DNA of 64,000 nt, taken from Sorex araneus (Eukaryota; Chordata; Mammalia; Eulipotyphla; Soricidae). Where the stretch lies: NCBI RefSeq assembly GCF_027595985.1, contig NC_073306.1, positions 101,972,984-102,036,983 of the forward strand, given 5' to 3'. Position 1 is the stretch's first letter, and every line of letters starts with the position of its first letter. Made by a program: the position numbers and the translations under genes. Under the pieces are notes generated by a model. That model did not search any database. It saw only the letters and a list, made by a program, of their open reading frames with translations, and was not told the DNA's origin. This document shows, piece after piece, positions 1 through 10,851 of the stretch.

Positions 1-760
1 TAATAACTAGATTCGGACCCTGCTAGGCTTAGGAATGATTAATTTGGCCTGAGAACTGTAGTTTGAATCTGTGGCAAGATGTTCCCAGGAGAGTTGCCCT
101 GTAAGCCTCAAGGTATCACTTACTGTGCCCATACAAAAATAACTAATGTTAAGATTTTAATTAAGATGCTGGGAAGAGAGGACTACCCCCAGGTGGTGTC
201 TCTGCCCCTGAGCCTGATGGGCAGTCAGGAAGAGCTTTCTTATGTTGATTTTGATACCAGAGGGTATGAAGTATGGGTCCAGAGGGTAAGGGGTGGAGAG
301 ACAAGTAGGGGAAAGGCAGAAAGAGAGACTGAGGGAGTCATCTAGGGAGAAGCAATCAGAGTCAGAATCCAGAGAGGAGACAGAGAGCCCAGAGTGAAAG
401 ATGGAGCATGGAGAGATGAGCAGGAGAGACAGGAGACGGGAATGAGGGGCAGTGTGAGACTAAAATGGGGAGTTCAAAGGGACTAGAACAGGTATGTAGG
501 GACAATGGAATAAATGGCAACTGATCAATCAACTGGCTTGGCCCTTGTTTCCTCTTCCATCTGCCCCATGGCCTGGGCTGCAGGGCGAGTGGTCCAGGAC
601 CACCCCCAAACAAGAACGCTAATGGGGAGAGCTGCCAGGGTTTCCCCTGGCCACCCTCATACTGTTTTACAGGTGAAGGCTAGGACTACCCTTCCCAAAC
701 TGAAAACAGGTGTCCTGTATTATTTATCTTTAAATCAATATAGCTCATTGTATATATAGA
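1..760. other. Purine-rich unassigned stretch
   Basis: Positions about 280-500 are strongly GA-rich on the plus strand, and 540-680 is more GC-rich than its surroundings. Short ORFs exist on both strands but none resembles a protein I recognise, and no start context, splice pattern or codon bias supports coding. It may be part of an old LTR or other repeat cut by the window edge, but I cannot show that. Confidence 0.3.
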
Positions 761-3290
761 ATATCTTAAATACAGACTTGTTATGTTTAACATCAGCTTT
801 CTAATTAAAATATCAGACTATATATATTAAGCTGACAATAGCTAACATTTGTTTATAGAGTAACCATTACTAAGAACTCTTACTAAGAACTTTGCATGGA
901 TTATATAATTTTAAATAACAACAACTACATCAGGTACCTCAATAATTTTCTTTGAACAAATGAGACAACCAAAGCTTAGAAAAGTAAAATTTACAATCTG
1001 ATGCATTTCTTTTTATTTTGCGTTTAAGAAATAAGCCAATATTTTAGAAACCAGAACCTCCTTCAAATTTACTGCCATTTACACTTTTGCTTATTCTTTC
1101 AAGGATGTATGCTATTGCAATCCAATGTACAATCTGTCTTGCATTTGAGATTTATGTCATTTCCCAAATAGTTTTATGCTTAACAACATCACCTGTAATG
1201 TTTGACAGCAGGAGTCAAATCATGAGAAAAATAGATTCTTTCATTGTAGATCCACTTGAAACCTAGATAAAAAAAATGCCAAATATAAAGAAGTCAAATT
1301 CAAAAGGGAAAAGAAATCATTCTGTTCCAAATTCTGTGGAGATTTCACACAATGTAGAAATGGAAGAAAAATAAAACCCAAGTGACAATTTGACTTTATT
1401 ATATTATTGTATCTTCATCTAATAAACAATTACACATGACAAGGTAGAATATTATAAACTCCCCCTCTGACATGAATAAAAAAAACTATTTTGGATTATC
1501 TTGCTCTATTGACTTTTCAGAATAAAGATTTCAGGGATTTTTGTTTTGTTTAGCTGGGGAAAATTGTAATAGCTTTAACTGATTTTGATTGACCACCTGC
1601 TTTAACGGACCATAAATATAGATGTTATACTAGAAAACACTAAAAGTTTATTTCTGTGATCATTCTCTAGATATTGACAATATGACCCATGAACCCACCA
1701 GCAGGTAATCTAATAGATCATTTTCTCTACAGGGCATTCTTGCAGTTGGACAGGTTTGTCAATATCCTTCACAGAAGGTTTTGATCAAGCACTGCTTTGT
1801 AATTGTCTGGAAGATACATTAAACACCTACTTTCCCAGTTGTTTTAAAGACAGAACAGTCACTTCAAGTGTAGATTGCTCACACCAAGATTTCTCTATCT
1901 GGCTATTTAAAGAAAGCATGTTTTAAATTAATAATGCTTAGAAAATTTATAATCATAGAACTATGACTGTCTCAGACATTTTTCTGAAGCTATTTTCATG
2001 TTCAACAGATCAGAATTTTGAAAAAACATCCCTAGTTTACAGGTGTATTTAAATTTAAAGAATACAACTCCTTGTCATTCTAGCTAGCTAACTTTTGCAT
2101 CAGAAATGTTTTCAGTAGTTCAAATGTTTCTGCTTATACTGACATGAATATGTATTAAAAATTATCTGGAAAAATCCTCTACTTGATTTACATCCTCATT
2201 CTTTCAAAAAAAATTAGTTAGCATAGGATAGTGAAATATTGAGGTGAGGTATGTACAGCTGCAAATGTTAGTATAAAATAATTGAAAGAAAACAGAAGAG
2301 TTACAAAGTAGAGTTAAAGACAGATAAAAAGGTAGGACAGAGAACTACTGAGTAGATGGTAATCGGGCTTTCCCTTGAGCAAATAACTCTTGAATTCCTT
2401 CTCAAGCTTTTATTTTCAATACTATTCATTTTTTTAACAAATGAGAGCATAAACTCAGTCCCTCACTACCACAAATTATGCAGTTGAGTTTCTCACATTT
2501 GGGGGAAATAGCAGGGGTCAGCACATATAGAGTGCAATGGATAAGTTTTGTCCTGGGAAAACCACCTTCATGATCATGGCATTTACTACCCCTCCCACTA
2601 AGTATCAAAACTTTTTTTTTTGATGTCCCTATTACCAAAGTTTTTTTCGTGAGGCAGAAAAATGAAGTACAAAACATTTCTTCTGATTTGTTTCTCTCTG
2701 AGAGTAAATTACTAGAAAAGGATAATAACAGGATATGTGACAATTAGCAAGGTTAGGAAATTTCAAACACAGTAGTAGGACCTAGGGCATTTTAGTGAGG
2801 GTTATGATAGATATTACAGATCTTATGCAAGAAAATGTGTATAAATTAATTTACAACCTGGTTGAGATGCTAATTAAGGTATCTAGATTGTCATATGTTA
2901 TAAGCATAAAATATGCCCAGTGCATTTTATTGTGGAGGGAAGAATTAGATGACTCTTAACTGAAGCATGGCTACCCAATTGCACTGGGTAATTCTAAAGT
3001 GTGTTACTTAAATAGTGTTCTGTGAGAGAAGACATATATTTTCTTGCTAGCTGTTTGTGTGCTAGACATCAAAGTCTTGCTATGGCATTATGTTCAGAGG
3101 TTTTCAAGTTAACCTTAAAGAAAGGTAAATTTTAATATGTGTTGTCCAAGAGAACTATTATTTTAAGGAGGAGTCTCTTACAAACAAAGTCTTCTCAATA
3201 GACTATTAAGCTAAAACAAACTTCCCATTTGAGAGTTAGAAAAATAAATAAGTGTAAAGATGATAAAATATCCGATAGGGAAGTGATTAC
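761..3290. other. AT-rich unique DNA, nothing identified
   Basis: About 2.5 kb of AT-rich sequence without recognisable SINE, L1, RNA gene or convincing ORF. The 105-codon minus-strand ORF near 2426-2743 shows no family resemblance and is the length expected by chance. Confidence 0.5.
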
Positions 3291-3304
3291 AGAACACCGT
3301 TCTT

Positions 3305-3490
3305 TTATTATTATTATTATTTTTTGCTTTTTGGGTCACACCCGGTGATGCACAGGGGTAACTCCTGGCTCTGCACTCAGAAATCACTCCTGTCGGTGCT
3401 CAGGGGACTATATGCGATGCTGGGAATTGAACCTGAGTCTGCTGCATGCAAGGCAAATGCTCTACCTGCTGTGCTATTGTTCCAGCCCCC
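3305..3490 (-). mobile_element. SINE-A copy with TSD
   Basis: This is a tRNA-derived SINE with its A-tail at the left (T-rich 3305-3325) and its tRNA-like head at the right, ending in ccagcccc. The flanks agaacaccgttctt (3291-3304) and agaacatcattctt (3491-3504) form a 14-bp TSD with two mismatches, so this is a moderately old L1-style insertion. Confidence 0.85.
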
Positions 3491-3589
3491 AGAACATCAT
3501 TCTTAACTTAATTTACTAAAATTAGAAGATTGAAAATTTAGAAAAGAAGGAGACAGTACGGAAGTGATAATATAGTTGGTGGGAATCCT

Positions 3590-3705
3590 CCCTTGCAGTT
3601 TGCAGACCCTGCCCATATGGTCCCCGAACCTGGAGCCTGCCAGGAGTAAGTCCTGAGCACTACTGCCTGTGTTTCTCTCCAAAACAAAACAAACAAAAAA
3701 AGAGA
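3590..3705 (+). mobile_element. Degenerate SINE-A body fragment
   Basis: The text catatggtccccgaacctgg, followed by the gccaggagtaa and cctgagcac modules and an A-rich tail (3680-3705), matches the SINE-A body. The tRNA head is missing or unrecognisable. Confidence 0.55.
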
Positions 3706-4415
3706 GAGAGAATAGGACAATCATCTCTATATTATACCCTCTTGATCTAGTAATGGATAAAATAACTCTTTAACATAGGTGAAGTATGAATCTCAGAGCT
3801 ATTGAATATTGGAAATGTTCCCCAAAATTCAGTTTTAGAGCAAATTTCATGAATTAATTTTGTTTCAGCACTCTGCAAATAGATTAAAAAATAGACTTGA
3901 TTTTTAAGCTTCTGATGGGCAGTCACATCTGATCTTGAGTCCAGTCTAAAATTGGGATTGAATTATTTAATTATTTAATTGAATTAATTATATAATTTAA
4001 TTAATTGTTTAATTTAATTATAAAATTGGGATTGAATTATATGCTTAGTGACTGGTGATACACTTCACATTAAATATACAGATATCATCTCTCCTCAGAC
4101 TACTAGATTTCATGTGAATATTTGTGATACAGATTAATAAATTTCTAATGATATTACTCACTGGTTGAAAATATATGACATATTTCCTCTTCCAGTTTTC
4201 CTACAAATTGATAAGTCTAGACCTAGGAGTTTAGATTTCATAGAAAGTCAAATTCTTCTAGGTGAAACGACCTTATAGTCCTGAGTCTCAATTTACTCAT
4301 CTGTAAAATAGGGGACATAATGTTTGTACCTTGTAGTATTGTGAGGATTAAATCATGTACTATAAAGAGGTTTTCCCAGAATCCAATATATGTTAATAAA
4401 AATAAATAATTATAT
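3706..4415. other. AT-rich DNA with a local direct repeat
   Basis: The stretch at 3947-4040 is almost pure A/T. It carries two copies of ttgggattgaattat about 70 bp apart, flanking a run of aatta/taatt units. This looks like replication slippage in low-complexity sequence. Nothing else is recognised here. Confidence 0.5.
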
Positions 4416-4600
4416 GGGGCTGATGCAATAGCACAGCAGATAGAGCGTTTGCCTTGCATGCGGCCGACCTGGGTTCGATTCCCAGCATCCCATATGGTCC
4501 CCTGAGCACCGTCAGGAGTAATTCCTGAGTGCAGAGCCAGGAGTAACCCCGAGACCCATGTGCATCGCTGGGTGTGACTCAAAAAGCAAAAAAAAAAATC
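4416..4600 (+). mobile_element. SINE-A copy, nearly complete
   Basis: This is a good reference copy of SINE-A. The tRNA-like head spans about 4416-4492, with an A-box region around gcaatagcacagcagatag and a B-box ggttcgattcc. The body follows (catatggtcccctgagcac, gagtgcagagccaggagta, gggtgtgact) and then an A-tail at 4580-4598. The head suggests internal RNA polymerase III promotion, and the A-tail suggests mobilisation by L1. A composite element (4603-5378) directly abuts the tail. Confidence 0.9.
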
Positions 4601-4602
4601 AT

Positions 4603-5378
4603 GGACCCTCTGCTCCTAAAGACTTTGATTCCAGAGGTCTTCTAACCCATTTTGGCATCCAGAGTGGCTTCTTACGGCAATGCACTGGGACTGTGAGCTG
4701 GGCTACAACTCCGCGCTGCCCGGGGATGGATTTGTGTTTTTCTGCATGGAAAATGGTGGCGGCAGCAATATCCACATGGCGAGAGCCACCTTCTAAGACT
4801 CCTAACCCAGAGGTACGGTTTTGGCTCATAGGCAATCATGGGAAGTGGGCATTACCCGCACGCCCTCGGCCCAGATAAAATCCGGAAATGCTGAGCGTGA
4901 AACGGACCCTCTGCTCCTAAAGACTTTAATTCCAGAGGTCTTTTAACCCGTTCTGGCACCCAGAGCCGCTTCTTACAGCAATGCATTGGGACTGTGAACT
5001 GAGCTAAAATATCAGAAATCCCAAACTGCGGGGCTGCGACAGCTGCGCGAGTTTATAGAGTCTTCATTCTCAGCAATGAAAAGAAATTATTAAATGATGC
5101 CTTTTCAGCAGACCTGATTGTTGGGGGAAATTCCAAACAATAGTAGTGAGTTCTCTATTGAAATGTTGAATGTATTCAAAGTATAGAGAGAATAAAGTGA
5201 AGATTATTAACTACTTAGGTGGGGGCTGGGAGGAAGGGGGGTATTTTGGGGTTTCTGGTGGTGGGACATGTGCACTAGTGAAGAGATTGGGGTTCAATCA
5301 TTATATGACTGAGATTTAAACCTGAAAGCTTTGTATTTTTTTTTCATGGTGATTCAATAAAATAAAAACTTAATTAAA
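4603..5378 (+). mobile_element. Composite non-autonomous retroposon, copy 1
   Basis: The modules in order are as follows. First, a GC-rich repeat unit of 301 bp (4603-4903) whose first ~107 bp recur at 4904-5010. Second, a middle block (about 5040-5200). Third, a G-rich tract (5219-5257). Last, an L1-type 3' end (tgcactagtgaag, then atggtgattcaataaaat) with an A-rich tail. The same modules in the same order form the minus-strand element at 62715-63756. There is no L1 ORF1 or ORF2 sequence between the repeat units and the 3' end. Internal monomers plus a borrowed L1 3' end recall SVA-like elements. An internally deleted L1 of another subfamily is the main alternative. No clear TSD is visible because the left side abuts a SINE A-tail. 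Confidence 0.65.
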
Positions 5379-5810
5379 AAATATCAGCTGTCATTATGCC
5401 ACAGTTTTGACCTGCTACCTGGTAAACCTTGGTAATATTTTGTACCTCTTTTTTGAGTAATTAACTATCTTACATATAGTTAGTTATGTAATGCTTATGT
5501 AATACAAGGTGATTGTTTTATCCCAAATCTGCCAGTGATGCAGATGGTGGTTCCAAGAGATTAAATATCTCAACCTATTATGTTGTATGTGGTAGGTCCA
5601 AGTAAAATACTCCAGTATTTTTATTCTCTTACATAATAAAAAATAATTATTCCTATTTAGCCATATGATACTCTTCTTTTCAACCAAGTCTCTTGGTCAG
5701 ATACTTCTTCTTTTATCATATCTGTGTCAGTCCTACCTGGACTCAACTGACTCAAGAAACATCTGGATCAAATACCGTTTTCAGCCCTCTTAGTAGGTTC
5801 CATAAAGTAA
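5379..5810. other. AT-rich unique DNA
   Basis: No repeat, RNA gene or coding signal is recognised between the composite element and the next SINE. Confidence 0.5.
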
Positions 5811-5820
5811 TTCCTCATAT

Positions 5821-5990
5821 TTTTTTTTCTTTTTGGGTCACACCCAGTGATGCTCAGGGGTTCCTCCTGGATTTGCACTCAGGAATTACTCCTATGGTGC
5901 TTGGAGGACCAAATGGGATGCCAAAGCTTGAACTCGCTCAACCACATGCAATGCAAATGCCCTACCTGCTATACTATCACTCCAGCCCAT
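5821..5990 (-). mobile_element. SINE-A copy with TSD
   Basis: The T-rich tail lies at the left, followed by gggtcacacccagtgatg and ending with the reverse head (tatcactccagccc). The flanks ttcctcatatttttt (from 5811) and ttctcatattttttt (from 5991) look like a TSD, slightly eroded. Confidence 0.85.
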
Positions 5991-6005
5991 TTCTCATATT
6001 TTTTA

Positions 6006-6679
6006 AGTGTGAGTTTCATTAGGTCATTTGGGATAAACAAAACTGATGGAAGCTTATCTGGCAAGTAATTTTCCCATCTTTTATGTTTTAAATGTTATTA
6101 AGAAATCATTGCAGAGAGAGAAAGGAGAGTCATAAAAACATGTTTCTTGGCTTTTGTCAAAAGTGGCTTTATTCAATGTCCATTGGCATTATTATCCTCA
6201 GTTAAATGAATTGATGTTACAATAAAAATAGTCTTAAGGAACAAGTATGCAGCTATGATAGCAGTACAAAAATATTGTTTGCTAACTTTATTCCATTGAT
6301 GTTTGAGTGGCTATGTGGTTTGATTCTAGAGGTGAAATAATGAGCAAGCCACAATCCTTATTCTCAGACAGATAAAAACTGCAGACAAAGACTACATGTG
6401 TAATACATATGTATAGTAACTAAAAACACCACAAAAGTTCACTGCAAAATTTGTACATTCCTAAAACTATATTTATTCTTAAAACCAATATATAATTTTA
6501 GCTCCTCTCAAAATGACTTCAGATTTGAAAATTTGCTAAAACACACAGAAGTCACTGAAAACACTAAGGCAAAATTATTGCTCGTCATTTTTAATAGGGC
6601 CCCCACCCAGCGTGCGAGGGTGGGGTGGGACTACATGCCCTTGTTTTTCAGTCTCCAACAGTGTGAACCTTGTGAGTTC
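6006..6679. other. Unique DNA, nothing identified
   Basis: AT-rich sequence without a recognisable element. A short GC-rich patch near 6598-6640 has no assignment. Confidence 0.4.
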
Positions 6680-6822
6680 ACTGGTTTACACCTAGTGATA
6701 TACCAGGGACCACCAAGGTTACCTAGTATTGTTTGGGGGGCCAGGTGAAGCAGGAATCAAATTCAGGGCCTTGTATTCACTAGTCATGAGCTCCACCATT
6801 TGAGCTTCTGACAAGCCCATAA
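6680..6822 (-). mobile_element. Old degenerate SINE-A-like copy
   Basis: The order of modules (cctagtgatataccaggg, gaatcaaattcagggcct, cattgag-like head remnant, aagccca end) follows reverse SINE-A. Divergence is high, so this is an old or sister-family copy. Confidence 0.5.
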
Positions 6823-6873
6823 TTAAATTTGCTTTAACAAAACATATTAGTTAAAATTAGTAAAGAAAGTTTA

Positions 6874-7050
6874 GGGTCAGAGCAACAGTGCAGCGGGTAG
6901 GGCACTTCCTTTGCTTTCAGCCAATCTGGGCTCGATCCATGACGCCTCATATATGGTCCCCTAAGTGCACCAGGAATGATCTGGAAGTAAGCCCAAAGCA
7001 TCATAGGGTGTTGTCCCCAAACGACAACAAGAGCAAAAATTAAAACAAAA
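6874..7050 (+). mobile_element. Diverged SINE-A copy
   Basis: The head gagcaacagtgcagcgggta and B-box-like gggctcgatcc are followed by tatatggtcccctaagtgca and an A-rich tail (7020-7050). It is diverged but complete. Confidence 0.75.
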
Positions 7051-7907
7051 TAAAGTTGGTAAAAGAAACTACATGGGGCACAACCAAGATTGCTCTATGT
7101 GTAAAACTTCCAGTTGTCATCTTTCAATGAAGATATTGACAGTGTCATACTATGTATTGTTGCCCTGAGTAGCTCACCTATGCCTGATATGCACTGTTTT
7201 ATTTGAGATGTAGCTCAATCCAAAGAAGTAGCTGACTGCCCATGTGACTGACCTTAGGATTCACTACCTGAAGAAGTCAAGCTGAAAGTCTTAAACTACC
7301 CAACGTCACTACCATACAAGACTTAGTGAATATATACAGTAACATGTGGCTCTGGTCTTTCAAATAAACATATTCTCATCAGGCAGCATATTCCAGTGGT
7401 TTAGAGAGGATAAAGTCCTTTAAAAAAGAGTTAAATCTTTATTATATAAAACTAGTTAACAGTGCTAGAGCAGAGTGCCCAGAGGAAAAGTGTATAAATG
7501 GAGATTTGAAGGGTGAGAGTTTTTCTGTCATAGAAAACAGCGTTTAACAAGTCTTCTGGATTTCTGGAACAGAATATATGAAGGAAAAAATGGCCAGACA
7601 TTGGTCTGGAGAAAGCATCTGGGGTCAGATCTTGTAGTGCTTTAGAAGCAGTGATACATTGTGAGATGCTGACTGTAACTTGTTATGAATTTAATGATTC
7701 ACCCAATTTAATAATTGAGGAAACCAAGTTAATCATTCTTATATTTAACAACTGCTATAATTAAAATTAAATTACATAAATATATTGCTAAATAAATTTT
7801 ATTAGATAATACATAAGACTTATTCTTTGATGATTACTATATTTTGTTATTATATCTACACTAATTGATTCACTGTATCTCATTATTATCTGTCGTGTTT
7901 TTGAGAT
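7051..7907. other. Unique DNA, nothing identified
   Basis: AT-rich with scattered short ORFs on both strands. No repeat or gene is recognised. Confidence 0.45.
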
Positions 7908-8060
7908 TAGACTTGCTTTGCATGTAGCTGAGCTCAGCTTGATGCTCTACACCACAGATGGTTCCCTGAGCATTGCCAGAAATAATACCTGACTACGGAG
8001 TCAGAACTAAGTCCTGAGTACCACCAAGTGTGCCCTTAAAAAACAAAACAATGACAAAAG
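7908..8060 (+). mobile_element. Old SINE-A-like fragment
   Basis: The text gcttgatgctctacaccaca, gatggttccctgagcattgc, ggagtcagaactaagtcctg and an A-rich end (8038-8060) follow the SINE-A body. The head is strongly eroded. Confidence 0.55.
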
Positions 8061-8639
8061 AACTTTTCAAGTGGCAATAGTATGATTTAGGTACATTCTG
8101 CTAGCCTTCAATCTATCCTTATTCTCTTTCTCAGTAAATCCTATACATGTAATTCAGTACAATGTACAGGAGAAGGGCAAGCGAGAACCATTATTGTCTG
8201 TGAGGCTGAAAGAACTGTACAGTTCAAAGCAATGTATGTGATATAAATATATCTGGGTTGGCCCTACACCATGATACTAAAGTGTATTTTGGCAAAATCT
8301 CAGTAACTTTTTTCTGTCTTCATTTTGCTCCCGATTTATGCCAGTAATTAAGGTAATGATTGTAGCTAATGTTTATTGAGTGTTTAAGTATATCATACGA
8401 TGCGATGAAGGCTTTGCTTGAATCCTTAACCGAGACTCTGAATTAAATGGAGGGATATTTAATTTTTCCAGTTTGTGGTTGAAAAAACTAACATTCAGAG
8501 AAAGATAAGTAGCATGTACAAGATTATACAACTTTGTAAGTTCTGAAGTCAAGAGAGTTCAGTTTCTCAGAGTTATCTCACAGAATCTAATGTATGCCAA
8601 GACATTGATATAACATATGGACTTAAAAGCCGTAGAAAG

Positions 8640-8698
8640 GCTGGGGATATAGATCAGAGTTGAGCCCTGAAGTTGATCCCCAGCACTGAAAAAAAAAA
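8640..8698 (+). mobile_element. Short tRNA-like SINE (head plus A-tail)
   Basis: A head of about 50 nt (ggctggggatatagatcag, then ttgatccccagcactg) passes straight into a run of A. There is no SINE-A body, so this resembles a simple tRNA-Ala-type SINE in the style of rodent ID elements, with an internal deletion. Confidence 0.45.
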
Positions 8699-8699
8699 G

Positions 8700-10042
8700 C
8701 CACATAAAGTAAATGTTTTCTTCATGAGTGTTTTCTATATCTGCCATAATGGGCATTCACATTGAAATTACAGCATTTACTCTCTTATTGTTAAAAAAAC
8801 TATCCCAAGTTATTAGATTTATTGTATTTTCGAAGAGTGCTGGTGCCCCCTTCCCCAAACCCTGGCCCCTACAATGAGTGGAAGTATTAAACAAAATGTC
8901 AAAATGATCTCTGACTTTGTGTGTATAGGTTTAGGGATGAAGAAGGCTGGTGGAAAAGGGGAGAGGTTAGAAATTCAAAGAGTCTACATAAGACTGAGGA
9001 ACTCATTTTCCAAATAGGATGCTATGAACAGATTTGTTCTTTAGTCTGGACACCAAAATTATTATGGAGCATTTCACTTACATCCAGCAAATGAAACATG
9101 TCCATGAAGATTTATTTCTGGGATTCCTATTCCCAACTATAATTATAGTAAGCACAGACCAAAAAGAGATCCGACAGTCACACGCTTGACATATATACTT
9201 ATTGAGTTTCTAAACTAATTGTGGTCCACTCTAGTGTTTCATCCTTCGGCTTGGTGCTGTCTGGGCAGCCCACATTCAAGCAATGAGGTAAGAACTGCTA
9301 TCTGGAAAGGGAAGAGCCCTGAGCCTGTAAGATGTGGCTCAAAAGATAAAGTCATCATCTCCTTTGGTATCTACTGAACAGTGGCTCTGAATATTAGCCT
9401 ATGTGTCTTCTTTGTGCCATATTATTTTAAGTATTTGATACCTCCTACTTAGGTGGAGGCCTGGGAGGTGTACCAGGGGCCCACGGGGCTCTGCGATTCT
9501 CAGAAAATATGGCTTGTGGTTCTGAGAAAGGGCCTAAGGAAGCAGTACTGCTTAGATTCCATAGTTCTAGGAGTTAGAAATAGTTCCATTTTCTAAACCT
9601 AATACTCACTTCCTTTGCCATGTTTCCATTATTAATACCCTGAATCTTTTTTTTTACTACTCTAGGCCTTTTTTTCACATAAGTTTTGACTTTGTAAAAA
9701 AATATTTCTAAAGCACTGCACAGTGCTCTCTCTGTGTTCTCTACAAAAAGCAAATTTGATATTTCTTTCCCCTCTGCAAAGCCATTTAGTTACCTGGTTG
9801 TCTGAAACAATCTCACCTTTTGAGCATGGTATATAAGACCTTCCATAACTTTTCTTGTGTCTGTAATCCTTCTCCACTGGGTTTTCATGTAATTATTATA
9901 GCAAAACCTACTTACCTACATACATATGTGCATGTGTATATGGGGTGGGTCTGAGATTAGAATAAAAATTCTCATGTTATGAATGGGTATTCTAGATGAT
10001 TTTACTGATAGCACTACGATTCAACACAGACTAGTATTACCA
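8700..10042. other. Unique DNA, nothing identified
   Basis: About 1.3 kb of mostly unique sequence. A slightly GC-richer patch near 9450-9530 may be an old repeat, but I cannot assign it. No coding signal is seen. Confidence 0.45.
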
Positions 10043-10216
10043 CTTTTTGTTGTTTTGGGGTCATACTCTGAGGTTCTCAGGGTTTATTACTGGCTTTGCA
10101 CTATGAGGTCACTCCTGGTATAGCTTGGGGGATCATATGGGGTTCCAGGAATTGAACCCAAATTTGCCTCATCAAATAAAAAACACCTTGTCTGCTGTAC
10201 TATCTCTCCAACCCTT
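10043..10216 (-). mobile_element. Diverged SINE-A copy
   Basis: The reverse SINE-A order is visible: ggggtcatactctgaggttc, tggctttgcactatgaggtc, ggaattgaacccaaatttgc, ending at tatctctccaaccc. It contains substitutions and a small insertion near the anticodon-arm region. Confidence 0.75.
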
Positions 10217-10224
10217 CACACTTA

Positions 10225-10345
10225 AAATCTTTATTTAGATCCTGTGATTTACAATACATAATGGTTCCATGCATGCATCATTTTAACACCACATCCTCCA
10301 CCAGAGTGCCCACTTGCTTCCACCTAAGTCCCTACAGTGCAGTGC
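10225..10345 (-). mobile_element. Possible old L1 3'-end remnant
   Basis: The segment taatggttccatgcatgcat, followed by aacaccacatcctccaccag, has the arrangement of reverse L1 3'UTR ends in this window and recurs in diverged form near 48180-48290. The assignment is tentative. Confidence 0.3.
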
Positions 10346-10386
10346 TACAGTAGAGTCGAGTTTTTAGTGAAATTTATTTAATTTTT

Positions 10387-10851
10387 TTTTTTAATTTATT
10401 TATTTTTAATTAGAGAATCACCGTGAGGGTACAGTTACAGATTTATACACTTTTGTGCTTATACTTCCCTCATACAAAGTTTGGGAACCCATCCCTTCAC
10501 CAGTGCCCATTCTCCACCACCCGTAAACCCAGTGTCCCTCCCACCCTCCCCAATCCCATCTCCCCCCCACCCCACCCTGCCACTGTGGCAAGGCATTCCC
10601 TTCTGTTTTCTCTCTCTAATTAGCTGTTGTGGTTTGCAATAAAGGTGTTGAGTGGCCGCTGTGTTCAGTCTCTAGCCCTCATTCAGCCCGCAACTCCATT
10701 CCCCCACATGGCCTTCGACTACAATGTAGTTGGTGATCGCTTCTCTGAGTTGACCTTTCCCCGGAACGTGAGGCCAGCCTCGAAGCCATGGAGTCAACCT
10801 CCTGGTACTTATTTCTACAGTTCTTGGGTGTTAGTCTCCCACTCTGTTATT
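10387..10851 (-). other. L1 3'UTR and A-rich tail
   Basis: The region between the ORF2 stop and the tail is about 465 bp. Positions 10536-10579 are C-rich on plus, so the L1 RNA has at least six runs of three or more G. A G-rich polypurine tract is a known feature of mammalian L1 3'UTRs. The tail (10387-10412 on plus: T-run, then ttaatttatttattttta) is an A-rich stretch with TAAA units rather than pure A. The end motif, tcacggtgattctct in sense, is shared by the truncated L1 copies and the two composite elements. Confidence 0.85.

Noticed and set aside
4416..4492. tRNA gene
   Set aside because: A- and B-box text is present, but it is the SINE head. The cloverleaf ends do not pair, and it runs into the SINE body. 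The same applies to all other heads.
4558..4878. 106-codon plus-strand ORF
   Set aside because: Lies across the SINE-A tail and the composite element's repeat unit; not conserved in copy 2.
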